Origin: Streptomyces tauricus
GTDB lineage: Bacteria; Actinomycetota; Actinomycetes; Streptomycetales; Streptomycetaceae
Reading direction: 5' to 3'
DNA length: 64,000 nucleotides
NCBI RefSeq assembly: GCF_014650955.1
Contig: NZ_BMVY01000018.1
Location: 101,884 to 165,883 of the forward strand
In this document: positions 9,469 through 17,681 of the stretch, in pieces
Position numbering within the stretch: the first letter of the stretch is position 1
How the letters are laid out: the number at the start of each line of letters is the position of its first letter
Notes under the pieces: model-generated
What the model was told of the DNA's origin: nothing
Databases searched by the model: none
The model's input: only the letters and a program-made list of their open reading frames with translations
Translations under genes and position numbers: made by a program

Positions 9469-9786
9469 TCACGGGCCCGTTGATCCCCCTTTTCGGCCGG
9501 TGGCGCCGGCGTGCTGGTGGGCGCGGACGCTGGTGGAGCCGATCTGGACGAGCCAGTCGATGTCGCCGGCCGCGTCCGCATGGGCCTGGATCTGCTGGAG
9601 AGCCCTCGTGAACACGCCGTCCAGCGCGTAGCGGAAGCGGGTGTAGACGGTCTGCCATGGGCCGTGGCGTTCCGGAAGGTCACGCCAGGAGATCCCGGTC
9701 CGGATCTTGTAGACCATCCCGTTGATGACCTGCTGGTCCGGCAGCGTCATGCACCACCTCGTACCGCACCGCGTCGGCCGCAACAC
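9469..9786 (-). pseudogene. IS5-family transposase, N-terminal half
   Basis: The minus strand reads LPDQQVINGMVYKIRTGISW, RDLPERHGPWQTVYTRFRYA, LDGVFTRALQQIQAHADAAG and DIDWLVQIGSTSVRAHQHAG, ending at GRKGGSTG. This is the classic DUF4096 plus start of the DDE domain of IS5 transposases. The first catalytic Asp (normally in the I-D-S-T motif) reads I-G-S-T here, so even this half carries a killing substitution. The C-terminal half is gone. The 310 nt on the far side (9787-10098) hold nothing I can identify. Confidence 0.75.
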
Positions 9787-10098
9787 CAGTCCTCTCCCAC
9801 GGGTGAGGGCCTACGTCCGCCTCCAGCACGCCCAGCACGCCCAGCTCGCGCACGCCGCGCTGAGCGACCCGCGGCCGGAGTACCCGCACCTGGCCGCCCT
9901 GCCCGCACAGCCCCAGCGCCGAACCCGGCCTGAGCGTGCAGGGAGCCGAAAGCAGGACGGTGGCCGTCTGCAGGTCGTGCGGGCCGAGGGTGTCCATGGT
10001 TCAAAGACGGAGGCGTGATCGCCGTGCCCACTGCGCGCTGGTACCTGCCGGCCGCGTCCTGCGGTCGTGTATGGTCCCGGCGCGACGGCCTCGGACGG

Positions 10099-10479
10099 TC
10101 ACCAGCAGGGAGTGCCGTCGTCCTCGCGCCAGGACACGTCCGTGACGTACATGGGTGAGGTGAAGTAACTACCCGAGTGCGCGGCGGCGCAGGACGTGAA
10201 TTCCCGCGCGCCCTCTCCGTCCGCGATGCGCACGTACGTCATCGTGATGTCGCGGGATGTGTTGTTGTAGAAGATGCTCGCGGCGGAACTGCCCGACCAC
10301 TCGGTCCCGGTCTCCAGCGACGGCGTCTGGTCGGTCTCCTCGTACCAGTAATCGGCCCAGGTGCAGAACGAACCCTGCGGGCAGTTGCCGGGGGACCAGG
10401 CCGAAGCGGTCGGCGCGGCGCTCATTACACCGAGGAAAGCTGCGGGTATGGCCGCCAGGGCAAGGGCCTTGAGGCGCAT
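10099..10479 (-). CDS. secreted peptidase-inhibitor I36-like protein
   Basis: The 126-residue product has a clean signal peptide (MRLKALALAAIPAAFLGVMS, cleavage after APTASA) and a mature domain starting WSPGNCPQGSFCTWADYWYE. The C-P-x-G-x-x-C-x-W opening and the Asn/Tyr/Trp-rich beta pattern fit the small crystallin-like I36 family of secreted Streptomyces proteins, of which some members inhibit metalloproteases. Further cysteines (SCAAAH and the C-terminal PCW) could form disulfides. I chose the internal ATG at 10479 because GGAATGGAG precedes it and it starts the signal peptide directly. It is a relative of the broken gene at 8401-8775. Confidence 0.75.
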   Translation of the reverse strand: MRLKALALAAIPAAFLGVMSAAPTASAWSPGNCPQGSFCTWADYWYEETDQTPSLETGTEWSGSSAASIFYNNTSRDITMTYVRIADGEGAREFTSCAAAHSGSYFTSPMYVTDVSWREDDGTPCW

Positions 10480-10595
10480 GGAACACTCCATTCCGTCAGG
10501 GGACGCTGGCACGCTAGGGGCGCGGAAGTTGAAACGTCAAGCGTCGAAATCCGGTCACTACATGCGCGCGCCAAAGGATGCCCGGCCCGATCGAG

Positions 10596-11352
10596 TCAGC
10601 GGGAGTTCGTTGCGTCGTCCTCGGCTGGGCCGGGGGTCGCCGTGCTGTCGGCGGCCTGGCCGGCGGCTCGTTCCGCGCGGAGTTCTTCGGCGACGTCGTA
10701 GGCCCGGCCCGGGTCGTAGACGGTGACCGAAGTGCCAGGGCTGTACATCGCGTTTGCCCGGGGCGTGCACCGATACATTTCGACGTCGCGTTGGGCCGCT
10801 ATGCCGTCGACCTCGCCGACGGGTACCCCTCCACAGCTCCGCGGTGTGGGACCGGGTCCACCACTCGTCCGGACACAGGAAGTCCTGCTTGACCTCCGTC
10901 TGACGCTCCACCGCAACCTGAACCTGGCCGAGTTGCTCGGTCAACCAGTCGGTCAGCGCCTGTGCGTCGGCCCGAGAGAGCGGTGCGGACGTCGCCGGTT
11001 CGCACTCCACCGTCTCGCTGGGGGTATGCAACACCACCTTGATCGACCGTCGCTGTCCCGGACTGAGTCGCTCGATGACGACGGCTCGCTGCAGATCAGC
11101 CATCGCCATGGTCGAGGAACGCAGAAAGCGGGCGATCACGACCTGGGCCGGAGTTCCCAGGGGGCGGAGCTCGACCCACCGCACCGTCAGGGAGACCGTG
11201 ACGTACATCATGGTCATGGCGAGCACGATCGCTGCGGCCACCGTGAGCGCCAACAGGCCCCAGAAACTGCCCCAGAGGAATGAGTTCCCCCAGATCACGG
11301 CGGGCACCAGAGCGGCCAGCAGAAGTGGGGCTGCGACCACCAGCGGGACCAT
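10596..11352 (-). pseudogene. two-TM membrane protein, one frameshift
   Basis: The frame from ATG 11352 has two adjacent hydrophobic segments (about residues 3-20 and 28-52) and a cytoplasmic domain with VRWVELRPLGTPAQVVIARF and VVIERLSPGQRRSIKVVLHT. Good coding continues to CPDEWW near 10850. The natural continuation, GEVDGIAAQRDVEMYRCTPR and TSVTVYDPGRAYDVAEELRA, is in another frame. The span is 757 nt, one over a multiple of three. So this is a single-indel frameshift in an otherwise well-kept gene, or a sequencing error. Function is unknown; a GGCGGGAG site precedes the start. Confidence 0.55.
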
Positions 11353-11497
11353 GATGCTCCCGCCGAGCGCGGCGGCCAGCTCGCGGGTCGCGGTAGCCGG
11401 CGGCGGCCATCGGGTTGATTCACCGTCATGTGGTGGCGTGCAGAGAGCCGGCGGCGGGAGATGCAGATGGCGTAGGTGGACCGGACGGTGTCCATGC

Positions 11498-11730
11498 AGG
11501 TCAGACAGACCGGGCCGACGACCTCTACGAACTCGTCTCCGAGCGGCAGGGACGCTCGCTGATCATTACCACCAACAGGGTGCCCAGCGACTGGTATCCC
11601 TCTTCCCCAACCCCGTCGTCGCCGAATCCCTCCTGGACCGGCTCATCAGCACCACCCGTCAGATGAACATGGACGGCCCGGCTACTGTCCGAACAAGCGG
11701 CCCAGGAATACGGCCGACAAGGCGCACTAG
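11498..11730 (+). pseudogene. IS21-type IstB helper ATPase C-terminal relic
   Basis: The plus strand reads DDLYELVSERQGRSLIITTN and RVPSDWYP, then in another frame LFPNPVVAESLLDRLISTTR and MNMDG, ending CPNKRPRNTADKAH and a stop at 11728. This is the C-terminal third of the IstB transposition helper (the AAA sensor region S-L-I-I-T-T-N-R). The P-loop half and the IstA transposase gene are absent. One frameshift is present. Confidence 0.65.
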
Positions 11731-11810
11731 GGTCCGCCGTCCCGGCTTCCCATGCCGACCTCTCAGAGGCATGAGTTGGCTTGTCAGAGGCATCCGCTAC
11801 TTTGCGGACC

Positions 11811-12290
11811 ATGGGAAAGTCAGGCGGATCATTGACGACCCGGTCCACGTCCACGGGGGAGCTGCACCAGCTCATGCGGGCAGCCGGGTTCACAGACATC
11901 GACGACACGGAGGCGTTGGCGGAGGGCTGGCGGGTCACCAACTTCGGCGACGCCGGACGGCGCAGCCTTGCGAACCTCGTCCAGGGAACGGGGGCACCGG
12001 CCGTCATGGTGTCCTTCCACGACAGCGATGTGGGCTTCATCGAGGCCCTCACGCCGGACGGCAACAGCTGGGAGGGCCTGCTCAACCGGGAGATGGCGGA
12101 GAGCTACGAGATACCTCTGGAGCACTTCCCCGTCGGACCCGCCGTGGCCGGAGCTCTCGCCTGGTCGGCCGCTGCCGGACTGACGCCCGACGAAGAAGCC
12201 ATCCGGCATACGCTCACCGGGTCGGCTCTGTTCGCGGAAGAACTCTCCTCAGCCCTCCTGGCCGCCCTGGGGCTGCCCGGCGCAGCCTAG
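11811..12290 (+). CDS. conserved hypothetical protein
   Basis: The protein of 159 residues starts MGKSGGSLTTRSTSTGELHQ and contains FTDIDDTEALAEGWRVTNFG, AVMVSFHDSDVGFIEALTPD and GNSWEGLLNREMAESYEIPL. It is acidic and soluble, without signal peptide or membrane segments. An upstream TTG at 11781 could extend it by ten residues, but ATG at 11811 seems more natural. I recognise no family. It lies between IS21 and ISL3 relics and may be a surviving cargo gene. Confidence 0.5.
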   Translation: MGKSGGSLTTRSTSTGELHQLMRAAGFTDIDDTEALAEGWRVTNFGDAGRRSLANLVQGTGAPAVMVSFHDSDVGFIEALTPDGNSWEGLLNREMAESYEIPLEHFPVGPAVAGALAWSAAAGLTPDEEAIRHTLTGSALFAEELSSALLAALGLPGAA

Positions 12291-12408
12291 CCCTCCGGCC
12301 AGGACCTGGGGAATTACGTGAACTTACCCCCGGGGGAGTAACGCGGTTCTGGCCGCGATTCCGTGAATCCCCAGGTAGTCGTGCGACTGCGGCTGGCCTG
12401 GACGTCGC

Positions 12409-12672
12409 GTGCACTCCCGGTATGTGCGGCAGGCAGCTGAACGCCCTGTATGGGGCGGACGTTGGCGATCTGGCTCAGCGTGTTCCGGTTCTTCTGCGAC
12501 CGGGCCCCATGCCGTCCGAGGACATTCGTCGAGCAGGTGCGGTGGCGCCCGAACAGGCGCCTCGGGTGCTGGGAGCCGAAGAGTTCGCCTTCCGGAAGGG
12601 CTGGCGTCACGGCACCGTCCTGGTCGACATCGAGGCGGCCCGGGTGGTGGACGTCGGCGCGGCACTGGTGAG
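12409..12672 (+). pseudogene. ISL3-family transposase fragment
   Basis: Two frames of the plus strand give WLSVFRFFCDRAPCRPRTFV followed by EQV, and RVLGAEEFAFRKGWRHGTVL followed by VDIEAARVVDV. The first is the zinc-ribbon end of ISL3 transposases (the FFC and C residues before RTFVEQ). The second is the first catalytic motif, normally G-V-D-E-F-A, here G-A-E-E-F-A with the Asp replaced by Glu. A large internal deletion joins them. It is a dead relic beside the GH36 gene terminus. Confidence 0.65.
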
Positions 12673-12918
12673 CCCGACCGGAGTCCCGCACCGACCAAAG
12701 ACATCGAACGTTCCTGAGTCCTGTGGAACGGCAGTGTGGCGCACCGGGGGAGCCGGAGGGATATTCCGTCACTCCCGGGCACAACGAGACCGTCTGAGAG
12801 GTCGGCTCATCCTGTTGGGTCATTCCTGAATGCGGCCTTGGCGTCATGGTGTCGGGTCACGCCAGGCATGGAACAACAGGATGCAACGACTTCTTGTCAA
12901 AGAGTGGTGCCCGGTCGG

Positions 12919-14994
12919 TCAGCCGATGGGCTCAGCCACGACGAGCTGGAACCGCTCGAAGGACAACTCCACCCTGTTGTGCTGAGCAGTGGCAGTTCCG
13001 AGTGACTTGCCGGTGAACGGGTCAGTCAGGCGGTACCGGGTGCGGCCCAGACCGCGCAGCTCGACCGTCCCGTCCCACTGGTCGGCGTAGAAGGCGTAGT
13101 GGAGGGTCCGCTTCTTGGTCACGACATGTGCCTCGGGCTTGTCGAAACCGATGTCGTACAGTTCACCGCGGTACTCGCCGGTGGGCAGCATGTTCTTCTC
13201 GTACAGCGACACCCACTTGCGCCACAGGACCTCCTTCTCCGGGGTGAGGTCGGTCGCCTTGTCCGGGGCTCCGGTTCCGGGAAGGGTGAACTTGGTCGAC
13301 AGGACGGCTCCGACCCCGTAGGAGGACGCGAAGTCGTCGCCGTTGTCGCTCAGTTCGACATGGTCGCCGGCGTAGCTGCTGCCCGCGCCCATCAGCGCCT
13401 TCATCGACTTGCCCTTGCTCCGGACCTGGTAGGAGGACTCCGGGTCCGAGCCGGGGTACTGGTCGACGTAGGGCAGGTTGTGGAAGGCGAAGGCGGTGCC
13501 GCAGGGGCAGAGCTCGACGAGGGCGTCGGGGTTCGCCGCGTGCGCGGCTTCGTGGATCGCCTTCCAGAACCGGGCCACGCCCTCGGTGGATTCCTCGGGG
13601 CGGGCGTGCCGGTGCTCGGGGTTGTAGCAGGGCGCGACGCTGTTGAGGTGCTGGCCGTCGATCTTGAGCCCTTCGTACCCCCAGTCGCCGATGAACCTCT
13701 TCGCCTGCTCGACGAAGTAGTCCACAGTCGGCTGGTAGGCCGGGCAGAGCGTGTAGGCGTCCCACCAGGTGACGTCCTGCTTGTTGCCGTCGCGGTCCAG
13801 CAACAGCATGTCGGAGCGGTCCCGGATCAGGTTGCTGTCGGGGTCCGCGGCAAGCGGGGCCCACCATAGACGCGGTCGCAGGCCGGCGTCCCGTATCTCC
13901 TTGGTGAAGGCCCGCATGTCCGCCTCACCGCGCGGGAACTTCGCCGTGTCGATGTCCCAGTCGCCCTCGTTGGTCTGCCAGCCGTCGTCGAGCGCGGCCC
14001 AGCGCAGGCCGACCTCGTGTGCCTTCGGCAGCGCCGCGGTGATCTGCTCGGTGGTGAAGTTGCGCTCATAGCCCCAGGCGCACCAGATGGGCTCGAAGGC
14101 TGAGGCGGGAGCCTTGGGGGCGCGCTGGCCGATGTCGCCCATGTAGTCGCGGTACCGCTGGAGCGGAACGAAGTGGTCACCCGGGAGGGCGGTCAGGAAC
14201 GTGGTGCTGGTGCTGAGCCGACGGCCCGGCTTCAGGACGCGGGCGGTGTCGTCCTGGATGGCGATGCTCGCTCCGGCGGGCGTTTTGCGGACCGGCATGC
14301 GCATGATCGTCGCCACGGGCTCGACGTGTCCGACGGAAAGGCCCGCGCCCCGGCGCCAGACGGTCGCCATCGGGGTGCCGCCGCCGTAGTCGGAGGAGTC
14401 CATCCCCAGCGAGTTCTCCTGAACGAAGCCGTCCTTCACCGGCGTCACCCAGTCGCGGCGGTCCGTGTACGTGGTGCCGGAGAAGGTGTAGAAGCCGCCG
14501 GGGGTCTCCAGGAGTTCGTGGGCTGCGTTGCGCCACCCGGTGACCTTCAGCACGGTGGAGGACCTGTTGGTGTAGGTCACCTTCATCACGATCATGCCGG
14601 CCAGACGCTCGAAGGAGATCAGTTCGAGCGTCTTGTGTACGCCTTCCTTGGACGTGCCCTCGATCGTCACGCGGACGCCCGCGCCGTGGCGGGTGTGCCG
14701 GATGGTGCGGGTGCGATGTCCGCGGTAGGCGAACACATCGATGGTCTTGTCGCCCACCAGCAGGGCTTCGCCGGCGTCGAAGCGAGTGAGGTCGACGCCC
14801 TGCAGCGCCACTCGGCTGCGCAGTTGGTCATCGAACTCCAGGGTGATGGAGGTGTCGCCGACGCCGACGAGGTCAGGATCCGAGTCCGGTGCGGCGGTCG
14901 CAGGTGAGGCGCCCACGGCCACGGCGGGGAAGGCGGCCAGGCCGGCACCCCCCAGCGCCACCTTCAGTACGCTTCGCCGGTTCATGTCCGTCAT
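12919..14994 (-). CDS. Tat-exported GH36-type glycosidase, probable alpha-N-acetylgalactosaminidase or alpha-galactosidase
   Basis: The 691-residue protein opens with a twin-arginine signal, NRRSVLKVALGGAGLAAFPA, with cleavage near residue 35. A beta-rich N-terminal domain (about 45-290) is followed by a GH-D clan barrel that shows FEPIWCAWGYERNFT, RWAALDDGWQTNEGDWDID, GLRPRLWWAPLAADPDSN and YEGLKIDGQHLN. Asp446 in LKIDG is the expected nucleophile. The Asp in YPGSDPESSYQVRS (about residue 514) is the likely acid/base. A C-terminal beta domain ends the protein. GH36 enzymes release alpha-linked galactose or N-acetylgalactosamine. The divergent operon for galactosamine-type catabolism and a shared operator repeat between them favour alpha-GalNAc, but that is inference. 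Confidence 0.85.
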   Translation of the reverse strand: MTDMNRRSVLKVALGGAGLAAFPAVAVGASPATAAPDSDPDLVGVGDTSITLEFDDQLRSRVALQGVDLTRFDAGEALLVGDKTIDVFAYRGHRTRTIRHTRHGAGVRVTIEGTSKEGVHKTLELISFERLAGMIVMKVTYTNRSSTVLKVTGWRNAAHELLETPGGFYTFSGTTYTDRRDWVTPVKDGFVQENSLGMDSSDYGGGTPMATVWRRGAGLSVGHVEPVATIMRMPVRKTPAGASIAIQDDTARVLKPGRRLSTSTTFLTALPGDHFVPLQRYRDYMGDIGQRAPKAPASAFEPIWCAWGYERNFTTEQITAALPKAHEVGLRWAALDDGWQTNEGDWDIDTAKFPRGEADMRAFTKEIRDAGLRPRLWWAPLAADPDSNLIRDRSDMLLLDRDGNKQDVTWWDAYTLCPAYQPTVDYFVEQAKRFIGDWGYEGLKIDGQHLNSVAPCYNPEHRHARPEESTEGVARFWKAIHEAAHAANPDALVELCPCGTAFAFHNLPYVDQYPGSDPESSYQVRSKGKSMKALMGAGSSYAGDHVELSDNGDDFASSYGVGAVLSTKFTLPGTGAPDKATDLTPEKEVLWRKWVSLYEKNMLPTGEYRGELYDIGFDKPEAHVVTKKRTLHYAFYADQWDGTVELRGLGRTRYRLTDPFTGKSLGTATAQHNRVELSFERFQLVVAEPIG

Positions 14995-15342
14995 GTCGAA
15001 CTCTCTTTCGGTCGTGCGTGCCCGCCTGGGGCAGCCGCCTTTTGTCCGTCGGGTATGGATCGTCAGAGCCGAGCATCGTGCTCGTGGCGAAGCGACCGTC
15101 CGCAGGGCTGCTCGATGCCTGGTCTGCTACCGGTTCCGCGGTGGGTCGGATGAGGTCGGGGGAGAGCAGGTCGTCCGCACGGGCATCACGAGGCGAGGTC
15201 GCCTCCGGCGGCAGTGCGCGGCCATCCTCGGTGAGCTGCGACAACGCTGCCTCCACTACCGGAGAGTGCCCGGAGCGCGGCGAAACGGAAGGTCGACCAG
15301 GGGCGATGCCCATCGCCGGGTGGCCTGCATCCAGAACGTAAG

Positions 15343-15360
15343 TGGTATTCGAGTGGCATG
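15343..15360. promoter_or_regulatory. candidate operator 1, 11-bp-spaced direct repeat
   Basis: TGGTATT at 15343 and TGGCATG at 15354 are direct repeats exactly 11 bp apart, one helical turn. It lies between the divergent GH36 and GntR genes, on the GH36 side. The same repeat architecture occurs at 15407 and 16264, all next to genes of the amino-sugar locus. It is the likely site of the GntR protein, by position and repetition only. Confidence 0.6.
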
Positions 15361-15406
15361 TCAACGGGTGGGCCGCTCGGACGAGGGGTCGCGCCGTCGG
15401 TCGGAT

Positions 15407-15424
15407 TGGTATGTTTCTGGTATG
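15407..15424. promoter_or_regulatory. candidate operator 2, overlaps the GntR start codon
   Basis: Two perfect TGGTATG copies start at 15407 and 15418, 11 bp apart. The second contains the ATG start codon of the GntR gene at 15422. Binding there would block expression of the regulator itself, so autoregulation is expected. Confidence 0.65.
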
Positions 15425-16210
15425 ACGGATGCGAGAACGCCGATGCCCAGAGGCCTGTTCGGGGACGACGTCCTCCCGCTGTACGAGCGCACAGCGACGC
15501 AGTTGCTCGACGACCTGCGCGCCGCTGCCGCCCGCCCCGGTGACCGGCTGCCCTCCGAGCGGGCTCTGGTCGACCGGTACGCCGTGTCGCGTGTGACGCT
15601 GCGGGCGGCCCTGGCGCAATTGGAGTCGCGGGGCATCGTGAGGCCGTCGTCGTCGCGCGGGTGGTTCGTCGCCGAGCTCGGTCTGCTCCCCGAGGCGCCC
15701 GCGGCGTCCGCCTCGGCGGGCCCGCAGGTCCAGGGGTTCGCCGATTACGCCCAGGCCAACGGCTTGACGACGGCCGGCAAGGTGCTCTCCGCCGCCGTCC
15801 GCCCGGCCACGGTGTATGAGGCCGAGCAACTCCGGATCGCTCCGGGCGCCGACCTCTTCGACCTTCACCGACTGCGTTTCCTGGACGGTCTGCTGGTCGT
15901 GCTCGAGCACAACCGGCTCCCGTTGGCGGCCTGCCCGGCCCTGGCCGAAACCGACTTCAACACGGCCTCGCTCTACGCCACCCTGCGCGCCGCCGACCCG
16001 CCGCAGCTGCCCCGCATCGCCGACTACTCGGTCGAGGCCCGCCACCCGACGCCACGGGAGATCGAGCTGTTCGAGATCGAGGAGACCATGCCGATGCTGG
16101 TCGCGACCCAGCTGACGTCGAACCAGGAATCACGCCCGATCGAACTGACGGTCCAGGTCTACCGGGGGGACCGCTACCGGTTCCGGGCCTCCATCACCAA
16201 CCAGGCTTGA
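15422..16210 (+). CDS. GntR-family (HutC/UTRA) transcriptional regulator
   Basis: The 262-residue protein has a GntR winged helix at about residues 20-85 (YERTATQLLDDLRAAAARPG, LPSERALVDRYAVSRVTLRA, LESRGIVRPSSSRGWFVAEL). A UTRA ligand domain follows at about 100-255, with FDLHRLRFLDGLLVVLEHNR and PIELTVQVYRGDRYRFRASI. Regulators of this type commonly bind a phosphorylated sugar that releases them from DNA. It sits between the GH36 gene and the catabolic operon, with repeat sites at its own start and before gatZ. It is most likely the local repressor; the effector is probably a galactosamine or tagatose phosphate. The protein is complete, and the start ATG is inside an operator repeat. Confidence 0.9.
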   Translation: MTDARTPMPRGLFGDDVLPLYERTATQLLDDLRAAAARPGDRLPSERALVDRYAVSRVTLRAALAQLESRGIVRPSSSRGWFVAELGLLPEAPAASASAGPQVQGFADYAQANGLTTAGKVLSAAVRPATVYEAEQLRIAPGADLFDLHRLRFLDGLLVVLEHNRLPLAACPALAETDFNTASLYATLRAADPPQLPRIADYSVEARHPTPREIELFEIEETMPMLVATQLTSNQESRPIELTVQVYRGDRYRFRASITNQA

Positions 16211-16263
16211 ACGGTCACCAGCCGGTCTTGAAGGATCGCCGGGGATCGACCGCGGGCCATGGA

Positions 16264-16282
16264 ATACCAGATGCATACCAGA
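16264..16282. promoter_or_regulatory. candidate operator 3, upstream of gatZ
   Basis: ATACCAGA at 16264 and at 16275 are perfect direct repeats 11 bp apart. On the opposite strand they read TCTGGTAT, the same half-site as in operators 1 and 2 but inverted. The site lies 104 nt before the gatZ start. An AT-rich stretch, CCTAAATAAGACCAGTACTG, follows and could hold the promoter. Confidence 0.6.
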
Positions 16283-16385
16283 ATAAGACTGTTGACGACC
16301 CTAAATAAGACCAGTACTGTCCGAAACCAACCGCAGGCCATGCCAGCACATTGGCTTGAGAGGCGCGTTGAGTGAGGGGTTGGCA

Positions 16386-17681
16386 ATGCAGAGCCCATTG
16401 AGCGAGGTGGTCCGGCGCCAGAAGGCCGGACAGCCGCAGGGCATCACCTCGGTGTGTTCGGCTCATCCGCTGGTCATCGAGGCAGCCGTGATGCAGGCAC
16501 GGGACTCCGGCGGTCACGTCCTGGTGGAGGCGACCTCGAACCAGGTCGACCAGTACGGGGGTTACACGGGCATGCGGCCCGCGGATTTCCGCGAGCTCGT
16601 GGACGGCATCGCCGCCGAAAGCGGTATGCCACTGGACCGCGTGATCCTCGGAGGCGACCACCTGGGACCGAACCGGTGGCAGTCCCTGACGCCCGACGAG
16701 GCGATGGAGCGGGCCGACGCCCTGGTCGCCGCCTACGTGGCGGCGGACTTCACCAAGATCCACCTGGACTGCAGCTTCGCATGTGCCGGTGATCCCGTTC
16801 CGCTGACCGACGACGTGGTCGCCGAACGTGCGGCGCGGCTGATCCGGGTGGCCGAACAGGCGGCCGGCCCCGAGCGGGCCGAGCGGATCCGGTATGTGAT
16901 CGGTACCGAGGTGCCCACGCCCGGCGGCGCGCACGAGACGCTCGGCGCTCTCGTCCCGACCACGCCCGAGGCAGCGCGCACCACGCTGGAGCAGCACCGC
17001 AAGGCGTTCGCCCGACATGGCATCGACGAGGTCTGGCCGCGTGTCATGGCCCTCGTCGTCCAGCCGGCCGTGGAGTTCGACCACCTTCAGGTCGTCGACT
17101 ACCGGCGTGAGCTGACCGAGGTACTGCGCAAGGTCCTCGACGACGAGCCCACCATGGTCTACGAGGCCCACTCGACCGACTACCAGACCGCCGAGGCGCT
17201 CACCGCGCTGGTCGAGGACCACTGGGCGGTCCTCAAGGTGGGCCCCGGGCTGACCTTCGCCCTGCGCGAGGCGCTGTTCGCCCTCGCCGCGATCGAGGAC
17301 GAACTGGTGCCGCCCGCCGAGCGGTCAGGGCTTGTGGAGGTCGTCGAGCAGCGGATGCTCGCCGAGCCGGCCACATGGGAGGGCTACTACCCGGGCGGCG
17401 CCGCCGAGCAGCGCCTCGCGCGCCGCTACAGCTACAGCGACCGGATGCGCTACTACTGGCCCGACCCCGAGATCGAAAAGGCCCAGGCCCGGCTGCTGGC
17501 CAACCTCTCGGCCGTGGACATCCCCCTGCCGCTGCTCAGCGCACATCTTCCGCTCCAGTACGCCCGTGTCCGCCACGGCGAGCTCGCCGCCCGGCCGCGC
17601 GACCTGGCTGTGGACCACGTCCGCGACGTTCTGCGCGACTACGACCGCGCCTGCCACCCGAACCAGAAGGAGCACGTGTGA
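16386..17681 (+). CDS. gatZ: D-tagatose-bisphosphate aldolase, GatZ/KbaZ subunit
   Basis: The 431-residue protein shows the GatZ/KbaZ pattern from end to end: GITSVCSAHPLVIEAAVMQA, LVEATSNQVDQYGGYTGMRP, DRVILGGDHLGPNRWQSLTP, FTKIHLDCSFACAGDPVPLT and IGTEVPTPGGAHETL. In enterobacteria GatZ/KbaZ is the non-catalytic partner that stabilises the GatY/KbaY aldolase, which splits tagatose 1,6-bisphosphate. The start is the internal ATG at 16386, preceded by GAGTGAGGGG. Its stop overlaps the start of agaS by 4 nt (GTGA), so the two are translationally coupled. The class II aldolase expected as its partner is encoded at 20926. No defect is visible. Confidence 0.9.
   Translation: MQSPLSEVVRRQKAGQPQGITSVCSAHPLVIEAAVMQARDSGGHVLVEATSNQVDQYGGYTGMRPADFRELVDGIAAESGMPLDRVILGGDHLGPNRWQSLTPDEAMERADALVAAYVAADFTKIHLDCSFACAGDPVPLTDDVVAERAARLIRVAEQAAGPERAERIRYVIGTEVPTPGGAHETLGALVPTTPEAARTTLEQHRKAFARHGIDEVWPRVMALVVQPAVEFDHLQVVDYRRELTEVLRKVLDDEPTMVYEAHSTDYQTAEALTALVEDHWAVLKVGPGLTFALREALFALAAIEDELVPPAERSGLVEVVEQRMLAEPATWEGYYPGGAAEQRLARRYSYSDRMRYYWPDPEIEKAQARLLANLSAVDIPLPLLSAHLPLQYARVRHGELAARPRDLAVDHVRDVLRDYDRACHPNQKEHV

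Noticed and set aside
9787..10098. Plus-strand frame with Ala/His/Gln-rich sequence.
   Set aside because: It has no recognisable family and no ribosome site; probably chance in high-GC DNA.
16300..16320. A DasR-type site near AAGACCAGTACTG upstream of gatZ.
   Set aside because: Only one half resembles the palindrome; the second half does not match.
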